Below are positions 54,875 to 63,287 of a stretch of DNA of 64,000 nucleotides, piece by piece. This DNA is from JBIOHP01 sp044449065 (GTDB taxonomy: Bacteria; Bacteroidota; Ignavibacteria; UBA10030; SZUA-254): NCBI GenBank assembly GCA_044449065.1, contig JBIOHP010000008.1, positions 1 to 64,000 on the forward strand, given 5' to 3'. A model generated the notes under the pieces. The model saw only the letters and a program-made list of their open reading frames with translations. It was not told the DNA's origin and did not search any database. The translations under genes were made by a program, and so were the position numbers. Position 1 is the first letter of the stretch, and each line of letters begins with the position of its first letter.

Positions 54875-55879
54875 ATGAAGCCGATTATCGGAGTAACAAT
54901 GGGAGATTTCAACGGAATTGGACCGGAGGTGACTCTGAAGGCATTATTATCACCGGAAGTTCAACGTTGTTGCAAGCCCGTTATCATTGGCTCCATCGAT
55001 GTTTATGAATGGTATGCACGCCGTTTTCGGATGAAATTATTGTTTCGTGAGATTGATCAGATTCCCCGGATATTTCAGAGTGGTGTTACTCATGTATTTC
55101 CCATAGAGCAATATAGAATGCCAAGTATTCGACCCGGTATGGCATCGAGAGAATCAGGCGACTATGCAGTGGAGGCAATAAAAAAAACAACAGATTTTTG
55201 CCAACGAGGGATCCTGGACGCTATGGTAACAGCTCCGGTATCAAAAGCTGCAATCGATTCTGCGGGGTATCATTTCCCCGGTCAGACGGAAATGTTAACA
55301 AAATTTACCTCCAGCCGAAATGTTATGATGGTGCTTATTGCGGAGAATTCCCGTGTTGGACTTGCCACCGTTCATATTCCTGTTAAGGATGTGGCAAAAA
55401 GTATCAGCATTCAAAAAATTAGAGAAAAGATCTCAATTCTTCAATCATCGTTAAAGCGGGATTTCCGGATTATGAAACCCCGGATCGCAGTTCTTGGATT
55501 GAATCCCCACGGAGGAGAAAATGGTCTGTTGGGGAAGGAAGAAATGGGAAAAATAATTCCGGCGATCAAAAAATTTAACAAACAGAATTGTATTATCGAT
55601 GGTCCATTTCCTGCCGATGGATTTTTTGGATCTCGCATGTTTATTAACTATGATGCTATTCTCGCAATGTATCATGACCAAGGACTTATACCCCTTAAGC
55701 TAATCGGGTTTGATAAGGGAGTTAATTATTCCGCGGGGTTAAAGATTATCCGGACGTCTCCCGATCACGGCACCGGCATTTCCATTGCCGGGAAAGGGAT
55801 CGCCAATGCCGGCAGCATGATTGAAGCAATAAAGTTAGCGGCAAAAATTTTTAGAAACAGAACAATATCAAAAATATGA
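54875..55879 (+). CDS. pdxA: 4-hydroxythreonine-4-phosphate dehydrogenase
   Basis: This 334-residue protein contains IGVTMGDFNGIGPEVTLKAL, MVTAPVSKAAI, FPGQTEMLTKFT, LGLNPHGGENGLLGKEE, DGPFPADGFF and YDAILAMYHDQGLIPLKLIGFDKGVNYSAGLKIIRTSPDHGTG, with the metal-binding His residues in place. It oxidises 4-phosphohydroxythreonine in the DXP-independent half of pyridoxal phosphate synthesis. Its TGA overlaps the ATG of the ABC transporter gene (ATGA). Confidence 0.95.
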   Translation: MKPIIGVTMGDFNGIGPEVTLKALLSPEVQRCCKPVIIGSIDVYEWYARRFRMKLLFREIDQIPRIFQSGVTHVFPIEQYRMPSIRPGMASRESGDYAVEAIKKTTDFCQRGILDAMVTAPVSKAAIDSAGYHFPGQTEMLTKFTSSRNVMMVLIAENSRVGLATVHIPVKDVAKSISIQKIREKISILQSSLKRDFRIMKPRIAVLGLNPHGGENGLLGKEEMGKIIPAIKKFNKQNCIIDGPFPADGFFGSRMFINYDAILAMYHDQGLIPLKLIGFDKGVNYSAGLKIIRTSPDHGTGISIAGKGIANAGSMIEAIKLAAKIFRNRTISKI

Positions 55880-56535
55880 TCCGATTGGATAAAGTTTCAG
55901 TTTCTTTTGATGGACAACCGGTGCTTGCTGAAGCAAATTTATATGTCAAACGCGGGGAATTCGTCTCTCTCATCGGAGAAACAGGTGTGGGCAAGACCAC
56001 TCTCTTACGTCTCATTTATTTCGATCTGGCTCCGGATGCGGGATCAGTGATGGTCGGTCCGTATAATTCGACAAATATCCGGAGACGCGATATTCCAAAA
56101 TTACGGAGAACTCTCGGAATTGTTTTTCAGGATTATAAACTGCTGGAAGACCGATCTGTATACGATAATGTTGCTTTTGCATTGGAAGTGACTGGAGCAA
56201 CCCGGTCGGAATTGGGAAAACGCGTATTGAGGGTCCTTGCCGATGTTGGCTTAAGTCATAAACGAAGCAATATGCCTCATGAACTTTCTGGGGGGGAGCA
56301 GCAGCGCGTTGTAATCGCTCGGGCTTTGGTGAATGAACCGCTTGCCATTCTTGGAGATGAACCGACAGGGAATCTTGATCCGACGACGTCTCAGGATATT
56401 CTTCAGTTATTAAAGATGATCAACTCGAGGGGGACAGCAGTTCTGATGGCGTCGCATAATTATGAGCTGATCAAACGATCAGGAGGCCGAACGATTCAGC
56501 TTAAAAATGGAAAAGTAACCGATATGCAGATGTAG
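55876..56535 (+). CDS. FtsE-like ABC transporter ATP-binding protein
   Basis: This 219-residue protein begins MIRLDKVSVSFDGQPVLAEANLYVKRGEFVSLIGETGVGKTTLLRLI (Walker A GETGVGKTT). The signature is LSGGEQQRVVIARALVNEP, the Walker B ILGDEPTGNLD, and the switch His is in ASHNYE. Length and sequence place it with FtsE, which with FtsX controls septal peptidoglycan hydrolysis. No ftsX-like gene is next to it: a converging nifU-like gene follows after 13 bases. LolD-like function is a less likely alternative. Confidence 0.82.
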   Translation: MIRLDKVSVSFDGQPVLAEANLYVKRGEFVSLIGETGVGKTTLLRLIYFDLAPDAGSVMVGPYNSTNIRRRDIPKLRRTLGIVFQDYKLLEDRSVYDNVAFALEVTGATRSELGKRVLRVLADVGLSHKRSNMPHELSGGEQQRVVIARALVNEPLAILGDEPTGNLDPTTSQDILQLLKMINSRGTAVLMASHNYELIKRSGGRTIQLKNGKVTDMQM

Positions 56536-56548
56536 TGAGAGAAAATCC

Positions 56549-56800
56549 TTAGTTTTTCTTCAACACTGCTTCAATCCGTTTCACTTCAGGAGCATAGTTT
56601 AGAATAGTTCTTTCAATTCCGGCACGCAGAGTCATCCGTGAAATAGGGCAGTTCGCGCAAGCTCCTAAAAATGAAATTTCGACAACTCCGTCGTCACAAA
56701 TCTGTGCCAATTCGATATCTCCGCCGTCGGCTTCCAAAAAAGGTCTGCACACCGAAAGCGCTTGCTGAATACGGTCGAGGAGACTTCGGTTATTTAGCAT
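56549..56800 (-). CDS. NifU C-terminal-domain Fe-S scaffold/carrier protein
   Basis: This 83-residue protein is a stand-alone NifU C-terminal domain: RIQQALSVCRPFLEADGGDIELAQICDDGVVEISFLGACANCPISRMTLRAGIERTIL. The CANC motif holds the two Cys ligands of a bridging 4Fe-4S cluster. It lies 27 bases downstream of mrp on the same strand, a pairing seen in many bacteria for Fe-S delivery. Confidence 0.93.
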   Translation of the reverse strand: MLNNRSLLDRIQQALSVCRPFLEADGGDIELAQICDDGVVEISFLGACANCPISRMTLRAGIERTILNYAPEVKRIEAVLKKN

Positions 56801-56827
56801 ATCGATGATTATTTCAAAGTTTCTATT

Positions 56828-57919
56828 TTAACTCAAATCTATTTCAATTTTTGGCGCCTGCTGTCCTGCAAATTGATTAATGCTCATCTGAGCTGCCATA
56901 TTTCTTGTGATCTGCCGGATGATGAGCGCTTGCGAGGATTTCGGTTCGGATACAACAATTGGTTTTCCAGTATCGCCTCCAATGCGAATCGGAGTATAGA
57001 TTGGGATTTCGCCCAAAAAGGGAGTATGAAGCTCCACTGAAGCTTTTTGCCCTCCTCCGTTAGCAAAAATATTTTCCCGTTGTCCACAGTGGGCGCAAAT
57101 AAAGTAACTCATATTTTCGATAATACCCAGCACCGAGACATTAACTTTTCCAAACATCGCGAAAGCTTTTCTGGCATCGGCGAGAGAGATATCCTGGGGT
57201 GTTGTTACGACCACAGCACCCGAAAGCGGTATGCTTTGCACAAGCGTCAGGTGGATATCGCCGGTACCCGGCGGAAGATCGAATAAAAGATAATCCAGTT
57301 CACCCCAGTCAACATCGGTCATAAATTGTTTTAATGCGCCGCTGACCATCGGTCCGCGCCATATTACTGCTTGCATCGGATCGACGAGGAAGCCGATGGA
57401 CATGACCTTCACTCCATGCGCTTCGAGAGGCATTAATTTTTGGTTCTTCATCCCCGGTCTTTGATTAATACCCATCATCAACGGGATACTCGGTCCATAA
57501 ATATCGGCGTCGAGCAGACCTACTTGTGCTCCATCTAACGCAAGTGATACCGCAAGATTGACGGCGACGGTGGATTTTCCGACTCCGCCTTTTCCACTCG
57601 CAACAGCAATGGTATTTTTCACATTCGGAAGCATATTAGTGGTTTCACGAGTGGGGTTTGTTCGCACATTCGACGTCATCGAAACAGTGATTTTTCCAAC
57701 TCCTTCAATGGAATTACGGATTGCTTCTTCCGCGGCAGTTTTCAGCTCATCGCGAACCGGACAGGCAGGCGTTGTAAGCTCAATGGTAAAGCTGACGTCG
57801 TTACGATCTATATGAAGATTTTTTACAAAATTCAACGCGACGATGTCGCGGTGAAGGTCCGGGTCTTTAACTACACGGAGGGAATCTAAAATATTTGTTT
57901 CATTTATCGGTTTATTCAT
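56828..57919 (-). CDS. Mrp/NBP35-family Fe-S cluster carrier ATPase
   Basis: This 363-residue protein has an N-terminal MIP18 domain (LRVVKDPDLHRDIVALNFVKNL, PACPVRDELK). A deviant Walker A P-loop follows in TIAVASGKGGVGKSTVAVNLAV, then GLLDADIYGPSIPLMMG, LDYLLFDLPPGTGDIHLT and the cluster-binding CxxC in MSYFICAHCGQRENIF. It binds and transfers 4Fe-4S clusters. It shares a strand and close spacing with a nifU-like gene, and follows kbl paralogue 1 by 60 bases. Confidence 0.95.
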   Translation of the reverse strand: MNKPINETNILDSLRVVKDPDLHRDIVALNFVKNLHIDRNDVSFTIELTTPACPVRDELKTAAEEAIRNSIEGVGKITVSMTSNVRTNPTRETTNMLPNVKNTIAVASGKGGVGKSTVAVNLAVSLALDGAQVGLLDADIYGPSIPLMMGINQRPGMKNQKLMPLEAHGVKVMSIGFLVDPMQAVIWRGPMVSGALKQFMTDVDWGELDYLLFDLPPGTGDIHLTLVQSIPLSGAVVVTTPQDISLADARKAFAMFGKVNVSVLGIIENMSYFICAHCGQRENIFANGGGQKASVELHTPFLGEIPIYTPIRIGGDTGKPIVVSEPKSSQALIIRQITRNMAAQMSINQFAGQQAPKIEIDLS

Positions 57920-57979
57920 TGGTACTCAATTAACTATTCTAAAATTCAATTGTATATATTAATATAACAAAAGGTGATA

Positions 57980-59194
57980 TTAAATGATCTTGATTTTTTT
58001 TCCAGTTTTATGAAATGCATCTAAAGCCCTGTCTAAATCTTCTTTTGTGTGTGCCGCGGAGATCTGCGCACGGAGCCGGGCTTCACCCTTCGGAACTACC
58101 GGATACCATAATCCCTTTATATAGACACCTTGCTTCAGGAGCGCTTCACTCATTTCCTGAGCTAACGCAGCTTCACCTAGCATAATCGGAACTATTGGGT
58201 GATCGCCTTTTAAGATTGTGAAACCCAGTTTAGAAATCTCACGCCTGAAATAACGGGTGTTTGCATAAAGATTTTTTATAATTGATTTATCTTTTGCGAG
58301 AAGATCAATCGCAGCTAACGCACTGACGACTGTGGAAGGCGGGATTGAATTTGAAAAAGTGTAGGGTCTTGCTTTTTGTCTTAAGTACGCTATTAAGTCT
58401 TTGTTACCGCTGAGATATCCACCCTCGGCGCCGCCCAGTGCTTTTCCGAGAGTCCCTGAAAGAACATCAATCTTACCCAATACTCCTTTTATCTCAGGCG
58501 AACCTCTCCCGGTTTTTCCACATACTCCGATCCCATGTGAGTCGTCGACGAATAGTATCGCATGATATTTACGAGAGAGAGAAACAATCTTATCCAATGG
58601 CGCTACATCGCCATCCATGCTGAATACGCCATCGGTGGAAATTATACGAAATCTGTAATCGATATTTTTATCTTCTCTCAGAAGTTGTTCGAGATGTTCC
58701 ATATTTACATGATGGTAAATCTTTTTATTGGTGTATTCCGATCTGCACAACCGTTGCCCGTCAATAATGCTTGCATGATTCAATTGATCTGAATAAATAA
58801 TATCTTTATGATCATCAACGCCGAGTCTCTCGTTCGTTAGTGATGCGAAAAAACCTCCATTTGCGGTAAAGCAGGATGAAAATAGAATGGTATCTTCGGC
58901 TCCGACAAACTTGGATAAGTTTTTCTCCAATTCAAGGTGAATATCCATTGTTCCGCAGAGAAATCGTACGGAAGCCATGCCATAACCATATTTTCTTATT
59001 CCCTCAATGGCTGCATTTTTAATCACCGGATGGTTGGAAAAACCGAGGTAATTATTTGAAGCAAGCATAATTACTGTCTTGCCGTTAACCTTTACCTTCC
59101 CGTCCTGGGGACTCTGAAGAGGGTTTTCCGATTTAAATGTATTCGATTTGATGAGATTATGAAGCTCTTTTGAAAAAAGTCCCATCGTCTTCAT
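57980..59194 (-). CDS. kbl: Glycine C-acetyltransferase-type alpha-oxoamine synthase (paralogue 1)
   Basis: This 404-residue PLP enzyme has VIMLASNNYLGFSNHP, YGMASVRFLCGTMDIHLELE, YSDQLNHASIIDGQRLCRS, FRIISTDGVFSMDGDVAPL, FVDDSHGIGVCGKTGRGSPE and the PLP-lysine motif LSGTLGKALGGAEGG (Lys251). These match 2-amino-3-ketobutyrate CoA ligase, which cleaves 2-amino-3-oxobutyrate with CoA into glycine and acetyl-CoA. The threonine dehydrogenase at the window end would supply the substrate. AAAGGA lies 10 bases before the ATG. It is separated from paralogue 2 by 278 bases with a large hairpin, so it may be a separate transcript. Confidence 0.85.
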   Translation of the reverse strand: MKTMGLFSKELHNLIKSNTFKSENPLQSPQDGKVKVNGKTVIMLASNNYLGFSNHPVIKNAAIEGIRKYGYGMASVRFLCGTMDIHLELEKNLSKFVGAEDTILFSSCFTANGGFFASLTNERLGVDDHKDIIYSDQLNHASIIDGQRLCRSEYTNKKIYHHVNMEHLEQLLREDKNIDYRFRIISTDGVFSMDGDVAPLDKIVSLSRKYHAILFVDDSHGIGVCGKTGRGSPEIKGVLGKIDVLSGTLGKALGGAEGGYLSGNKDLIAYLRQKARPYTFSNSIPPSTVVSALAAIDLLAKDKSIIKNLYANTRYFRREISKLGFTILKGDHPIVPIMLGEAALAQEMSEALLKQGVYIKGLWYPVVPKGEARLRAQISAAHTKEDLDRALDAFHKTGKKIKII

Positions 59195-59374
59195 TTTACT
59201 GTGATCCTTTCTATAAACTCTGGTTATTATTCATCTTATCAATACTATCGGAAAATAAATTGATTTATCAAAACCCGGATTGGGAATTAATTTGCCGTAA
59301 TTAATATCGGGGTAATGATGAATCTAAAAAATATCTACCGCAGAACTCATCATCGAAGATGGAGAGTATTATAG

Positions 59375-59413
59375 CGCTGTCCCGGGATTCCTTTAGAGGA
59401 AGCCGGGACAGCG
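59375..59413. repeat. Long GC-rich hairpin between the two kbl paralogues
   Basis: CGCTGTCCCGG (59375-59385) pairs perfectly with CCGGGACAGCG (59403-59413), and TTCCT/AGGAA inside extends the stem to about 16 pairs with a TTAG loop. No T-run follows on either strand, so it is not a standard intrinsic terminator. It lies 60 bases downstream of the minus-strand kbl paralogue 2 and may terminate, stabilise or mark the boundary between two transcription units. Confidence 0.6.
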
Positions 59414-59472
59414 TGTTGTATTCGGAAGATTATTTAAATTAAAGAATTATATACACTTACTGCTGCAGATCG

Positions 59473-60720
59473 TTATTGTCCATACATGGCGATAATATCG
59501 TCTTTTTTCTTTCCCAGGATTTTATATTTTTCGCCAACCTTTGTAAAAGCGGCAATCGCTTTATCAAGATGGTGAATCTCGTGATCCGCGGAGATCTGAG
59601 TCCGTATTCTTGCCTGACCTTGAGGAACAACCGGGAAAAAGAAACCGACAACGTATATCCCTTCTGCATACATATCGCGGGCAACATCCTGGGCTAATTT
59701 GGCATTATAGAGCATAACCGGCACAATGGGATGAATGCCTTCTTTGATGTCGAGTCCGGCTTTCGTGATTTTTTCACGGAAGTACATCGTATTTCGTTCG
59801 AGCTTATCGCGCCGATCCGTGGATTTTGAAATAAGCTCAAGTACTTTAATCGATGCTGCGATGACGGCAGGAGGGACGGCATTTGAAAAGAGATATGGAC
59901 GCGCCCGCTGACGGCACAATTCCACGATTTCCTTTTTACCGCTTATACATCCGCCCGCTGCCCCGCCAAGTCCTTTACCAAGCGTTGTTGTTATTGCATC
60001 AATCCGGTTAAGAACGCCGCAATGTTCGTGCGTTCCTCTTCCGGTTTTACCTACAAAGCCGCTGGCATGAGAATCATCCACCATCACCATAGCGTCATAC
60101 TTTTCCGCGAGCTGGCAGATTTCGCTGAGTTTTGCAATATCACCGTCCATCGAAAAAACGCCGTCGGTTATGATCATCCGGAAGCGGCAGGTTTGAGTTT
60201 CCTGTAATTTTTCTTCCAGGTGAGCCATGTTGGAATGCTTGTAATTGAATAGCTGTGCCTTGCTGAGCCGCATACCGTCAACGATGGAGGCATGTACAAG
60301 TCTATCCGAAATCATAGCGTCATCTTTATCCAGGAGGACTTCAAACAACGCCGCATTCGCTTCCATACAGGATGGGAATAAGATGGAATCCTCGGTGTAT
60401 AAGAACTCGGAAAGCTTATGTTCAAGTTCACGATGAATATCCTGCGTACCGCAGATAAACCGGACTGACGACATTCCGAAACCTCGTTCATCGAGTCCCT
60501 TGTGCGCCGCTTTTACAACTTCGGGATGGCTGGAGAGACCCAGGTAATTATTTGCGCAGAGGTTAATCACTTCCTTTTGAGGCGATCCCAAAGGATATTC
60601 AACCTTAATTTGAGCGGCTTGCGGTGATTTGATGTACCGCTCTTCTTTGAACAATCCGTTTCCGCGGATGGATTTTAATTCATTATCGTAGAATGATTTT
60701 GCTTTTTCGCTATATGCCAT
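59473..60720 (-). CDS. Alpha-oxoamine synthase, Kbl-like, next to an acyl carrier protein (paralogue 2)
   Basis: This 415-residue PLP enzyme has INLCANNYLGLSSHPEVV, FGMSSVRFICGTQDIHRELE, RFRMIITDGVFSMDGDIAKL, MVDDSHASGFVGKTGRGTHE and TTTLGKGLGGAAGG (PLP Lys249). It is clearly in the Kbl/BioF/SPT/ALAS family and closest in motif to Kbl. It differs from paralogue 1 at family-conserved places: SDRLVHASIVDG instead of LNHASIIDG, and TTTLGKG instead of SGTLGKA. The start has a perfect AGGAGG. It begins 9 bases after the acyl carrier protein gene, so an ACP-bound acyl donor or acceptor is possible (inference). Classic Kbl activity remains the simplest alternative. Confidence 0.8.
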   Translation of the reverse strand: MAYSEKAKSFYDNELKSIRGNGLFKEERYIKSPQAAQIKVEYPLGSPQKEVINLCANNYLGLSSHPEVVKAAHKGLDERGFGMSSVRFICGTQDIHRELEHKLSEFLYTEDSILFPSCMEANAALFEVLLDKDDAMISDRLVHASIVDGMRLSKAQLFNYKHSNMAHLEEKLQETQTCRFRMIITDGVFSMDGDIAKLSEICQLAEKYDAMVMVDDSHASGFVGKTGRGTHEHCGVLNRIDAITTTLGKGLGGAAGGCISGKKEIVELCRQRARPYLFSNAVPPAVIAASIKVLELISKSTDRRDKLERNTMYFREKITKAGLDIKEGIHPIVPVMLYNAKLAQDVARDMYAEGIYVVGFFFPVVPQGQARIRTQISADHEIHHLDKAIAAFTKVGEKYKILGKKKDDIIAMYGQ

Positions 60721-60729
60721 ATATCCTCC

Positions 60730-60987
60730 TTATTTTTTCGTTATTTCGTTGAGGAGCTTGATAATGTTGTTCACAGAATCAAACGCTTCAGGCGTAGCTT
60801 TTTCATCGGGTATTTTGACCTGGAATTTCTTTTCCAAAAACATTTTCAACGAAACCATTGAAAACGAATCCACTATACCGCCGGATATCAATTTCGTATT
60901 TTCAGTGATTTGCTGATTTGAATCCTCGTCTAAATATTCACGTTTCACGTAATCAATGATTAATTTTTTTACATCTTCAGACATCAT
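60730..60987 (-). CDS. Small acyl carrier protein
   Basis: This 85-residue protein is acidic and helical. GGIVDSFSMVSLKMFLEKKF has Ser41 in DSFS in place of the usual DSL site for 4'-phosphopantetheine. The second-helix acid surface (VSLKMFLEKKFQVKIPDEK) is typical. It is not next to fab genes, so it is probably not the fatty acid synthase ACP. It sits 9 bases before Kbl paralogue 2, downstream of an acyl-CoA ligase and a phosphopantetheinyl transferase on the same strand. Such ACPs next to alpha-oxoamine synthases occur in some secondary pathways. GGAGATACC precedes the two possible ATGs. Confidence 0.88.
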   Translation of the reverse strand: MMSEDVKKLIIDYVKREYLDEDSNQQITENTKLISGGIVDSFSMVSLKMFLEKKFQVKIPDEKATPEAFDSVNNIIKLLNEITKK

Positions 60988-61098
60988 GGTATCTCCTTCG
61001 GGTTTTATTTGTGTAATGATTGCATTTATTAAAATTCAAACACCGACAACATTCACCAATGCATACGAGTTCAGTTCATATTCCATAAATTTTACTTA

Positions 61099-62799
61099 TT
61101 ATTCATTCTCAAGCGTCGAGGTATCTCCTATTTCTTCACCCCATTCCTGGGCATGGAGTAACCTCCGCATAATCTTTCCACTGCGAGTCTTGGGTAAGGA
61201 ATTTACGAATTCAATTTCCTGGGGCATCGCCAGCGGGGATAACTTTTTCCGGATAAAGTTCATAATATCCAGTTCGAGATCATCCGTGGGACTAAAACCG
61301 GGTTTGAGCGCGACGAATGCTTTCACGACTTCCATATTCACCGGATCAGGTTTGCCGATTGCCGCAGATTCTGCGACTGCTTTGTGTTCTAAAAGCGCCG
61401 ACTCTATTTCAAATGGTCCTACGAGATGACCGCCAGTATTGATCACATCGTCATCGCGACCCACGAACCAAAAATAACCTTCGCTATCGATACTTGCCCT
61501 GTCGCCGCAGATATACCACCCGTTCTTAAATTTACCGTCGTAAGTAGTTTTATTGTTCCAGTATGTTCTCATCATTGAGGGCCACCCCGGTTTGAGAGCA
61601 ATTAATCCGACTGTACCGGTAGTGGTGATAGGTTCAAATGTCTTTGGGTTAATGACTGCTGCCGAAATACCCGGAAACGGTTTCCCCATCGATCCCGGTT
61701 TAATTTTCATCCCGGGATAGTTGGAGATCATGATAGAGCCGGTTTCTGTTTGCCAGTATGTATCGAGGAAGGGTTTTCCAAACGCTTTCTCAGACCAAAT
61801 GACCGCCTCAGCGTTTAGGGGCTCTCCTACGCTACACAAATGTCTCAAGCAGGTGAGGTCGTATTTTTTTACGACTTCCAATCCCTCTTTCATTAATAAC
61901 CGGATTGCGGTAGGCGCAGAATACCAATTGGTGATCTTATATTTTTGGATAAATGCATACCATTTTTCGGTGCCAAATCCTGCATCCAGAACAACCTGCG
62001 TTACACCATTTGCCCAGGGCGCAATGATGCCATAGGAAGTGCCCGTAACCCAGCCAGGATCCGCATTACACCAATAGATATCATCGGGTTGTATATCCAG
62101 CACCCAATTCGCGGTGATAAATTGAGCTATAATTGAGGAATGGACGTGGAGCGCTCCCTTGGGTTTTCCGGTTGTTCCTGAAGTATAATGGAGAACGGAC
62201 GGGGTTTCCCGATCAACCTTCGCGATTTCAAATTTATCCACCTTTGGAGATTTTTCCATCGAGAAATGAAGTTCATTATGCTCCGGTGGATTACTATCGG
62301 CGTCGACAATGATGATCTTCGTAAGTTCCGGAAGCTGGGATTTAATTCTCCTGACCTTCCCCACGTGTTTTTTGGTGGTGAGGATCGCTTTAGTTTTAGC
62401 GTCGTCGAGGCGTGTAAAAAGCGACTCTTCTCCGAAGGCAGAGAAGAGCGGCTGTGCAATACCGCCCATCTTCAAAATGCCGATGAATGATATATACAGT
62501 TCCGGTAGGCGATCCATAAAAATACAGATACGGTCGCCGGGTTGCAGTCCGTTATCCTGTAAATATTTTGCGAAGGTATTGCTGTAGATTCGCAGGTCGT
62601 TATAGGTAAACTTTTTAACTTCGCCGTTAAATCCTTCCCAGATTAATCCGAGCTTATTACCCAGCCCTTTTTCACAAATCCGGTCTGTGCAATAATATCC
62701 GATGTTGAAATTTCCATCTCTACCGTATTCTAATAGTTCTTCGGATTGTTTCCAAGTAAATGTCTTATATTTATTTTCGTATGAAATGATGTTGCTCAT
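61099..62799 (-). CDS. AMP-forming acetyl-CoA synthetase-type ligase
   Basis: This 566-residue adenylate-forming enzyme has VLHYTSGTTGKPKGALHVH (A3), WVTGTSYGIIAPW, YWQTETG (348-354, A5), ICGDRASIDSEGYFWFVGRDDDVINTGGHLVGPFEIES (A7-A8) and KTRSGKIMRRLL (A10 Lys). The Trp of the YWQTETG motif narrows the acyl pocket in acetyl-CoA synthetase, so acetate or propionate is the likely acid. It is shorter than E. coli Acs and like Bacillus AcsA. Lying between a phosphopantetheinyl transferase gene (18 bases) and an ACP gene (111 bases), it might load an ACP instead of CoA; this is inference. AAAGGGGATC is the SD. Confidence 0.85.
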   Translation of the reverse strand: MSNIISYENKYKTFTWKQSEELLEYGRDGNFNIGYYCTDRICEKGLGNKLGLIWEGFNGEVKKFTYNDLRIYSNTFAKYLQDNGLQPGDRICIFMDRLPELYISFIGILKMGGIAQPLFSAFGEESLFTRLDDAKTKAILTTKKHVGKVRRIKSQLPELTKIIIVDADSNPPEHNELHFSMEKSPKVDKFEIAKVDRETPSVLHYTSGTTGKPKGALHVHSSIIAQFITANWVLDIQPDDIYWCNADPGWVTGTSYGIIAPWANGVTQVVLDAGFGTEKWYAFIQKYKITNWYSAPTAIRLLMKEGLEVVKKYDLTCLRHLCSVGEPLNAEAVIWSEKAFGKPFLDTYWQTETGSIMISNYPGMKIKPGSMGKPFPGISAAVINPKTFEPITTTGTVGLIALKPGWPSMMRTYWNNKTTYDGKFKNGWYICGDRASIDSEGYFWFVGRDDDVINTGGHLVGPFEIESALLEHKAVAESAAIGKPDPVNMEVVKAFVALKPGFSPTDDLELDIMNFIRKKLSPLAMPQEIEFVNSLPKTRSGKIMRRLLHAQEWGEEIGDTSTLENE

Positions 62800-62817
62800 T
62801 TGATCCCCTTTAATTTA

Positions 62818-63174
62818 TTATTCAAGAATGACAACTGCTACACTCAATAGCTTTGAATCGCCATGAGCGACGTGGATTGAAGAGATCGACATACTTTTCG
62901 CCAGCCGACCAATGACACCCCGAAGAGTAGGAGAAAATCCTTTTGATAATTCTATATCTTTCCAATAAGATCCCGAATGAAGACCGCAGCCCAACGCTTT
63001 TAATATCGCTTCCTTGATCGTAAATACCTTGGCTGCCATGACATCTTTTTTCAAGTTACCCCGGAGGTTCAGGCATTCCGTTTCAGAAAGAATTTGCTTG
63101 AGAAAATCATCAATATCTTTCCTTTCCCGGAATCTTGATATCTCGATCGAGTCGATGCCAACGCCTTTGATCAT
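62818..63174 (-). CDS. 4'-phosphopantetheinyl transferase (AcpS-type holo-ACP synthase)
   Basis: This 118-residue protein begins MIKGVGIDSIEISRFRERKD; the ATG complementary to 63172-63174 has AGGTG upstream, and a GTG 12 bases earlier is less likely. The two AcpS motifs are GVGIDSIEI and the metal/CoA-binding AAKVFTIKEAILKALGCGL. It transfers phosphopantetheine from CoA to Ser of carrier proteins, so it is the natural activator of the ACP encoded 1.8 kb downstream. The sequence is divergent from housekeeping AcpS (FTIKEA instead of FAxKEA). It could be the genome's only AcpS. Confidence 0.82.
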   Translation of the reverse strand: MIKGVGIDSIEISRFRERKDIDDFLKQILSETECLNLRGNLKKDVMAAKVFTIKEAILKALGCGLHSGSYWKDIELSKGFSPTLRGVIGRLAKSMSISSIHVAHGDSKLLSVAVVILE

Positions 63175-63287
63175 GGTTCGGTTCACCTAAATAGAAAATT
63201 ACGAGCGGTTAGTTCATTGATTATTTAATCCTTGGAGAAAAAGTAGTACTCCAATATATCGAAATTCTGCCAGAGAAGAAAATCTCT

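Noticed and set aside
61099..62799. Long-chain fatty acyl ligase for a sphingolipid-type pathway
   Set aside because: The YWQTETG motif keeps the Trp that restricts acetyl-CoA synthetases to short acids, so a long-chain substrate is unlikely though not excluded.
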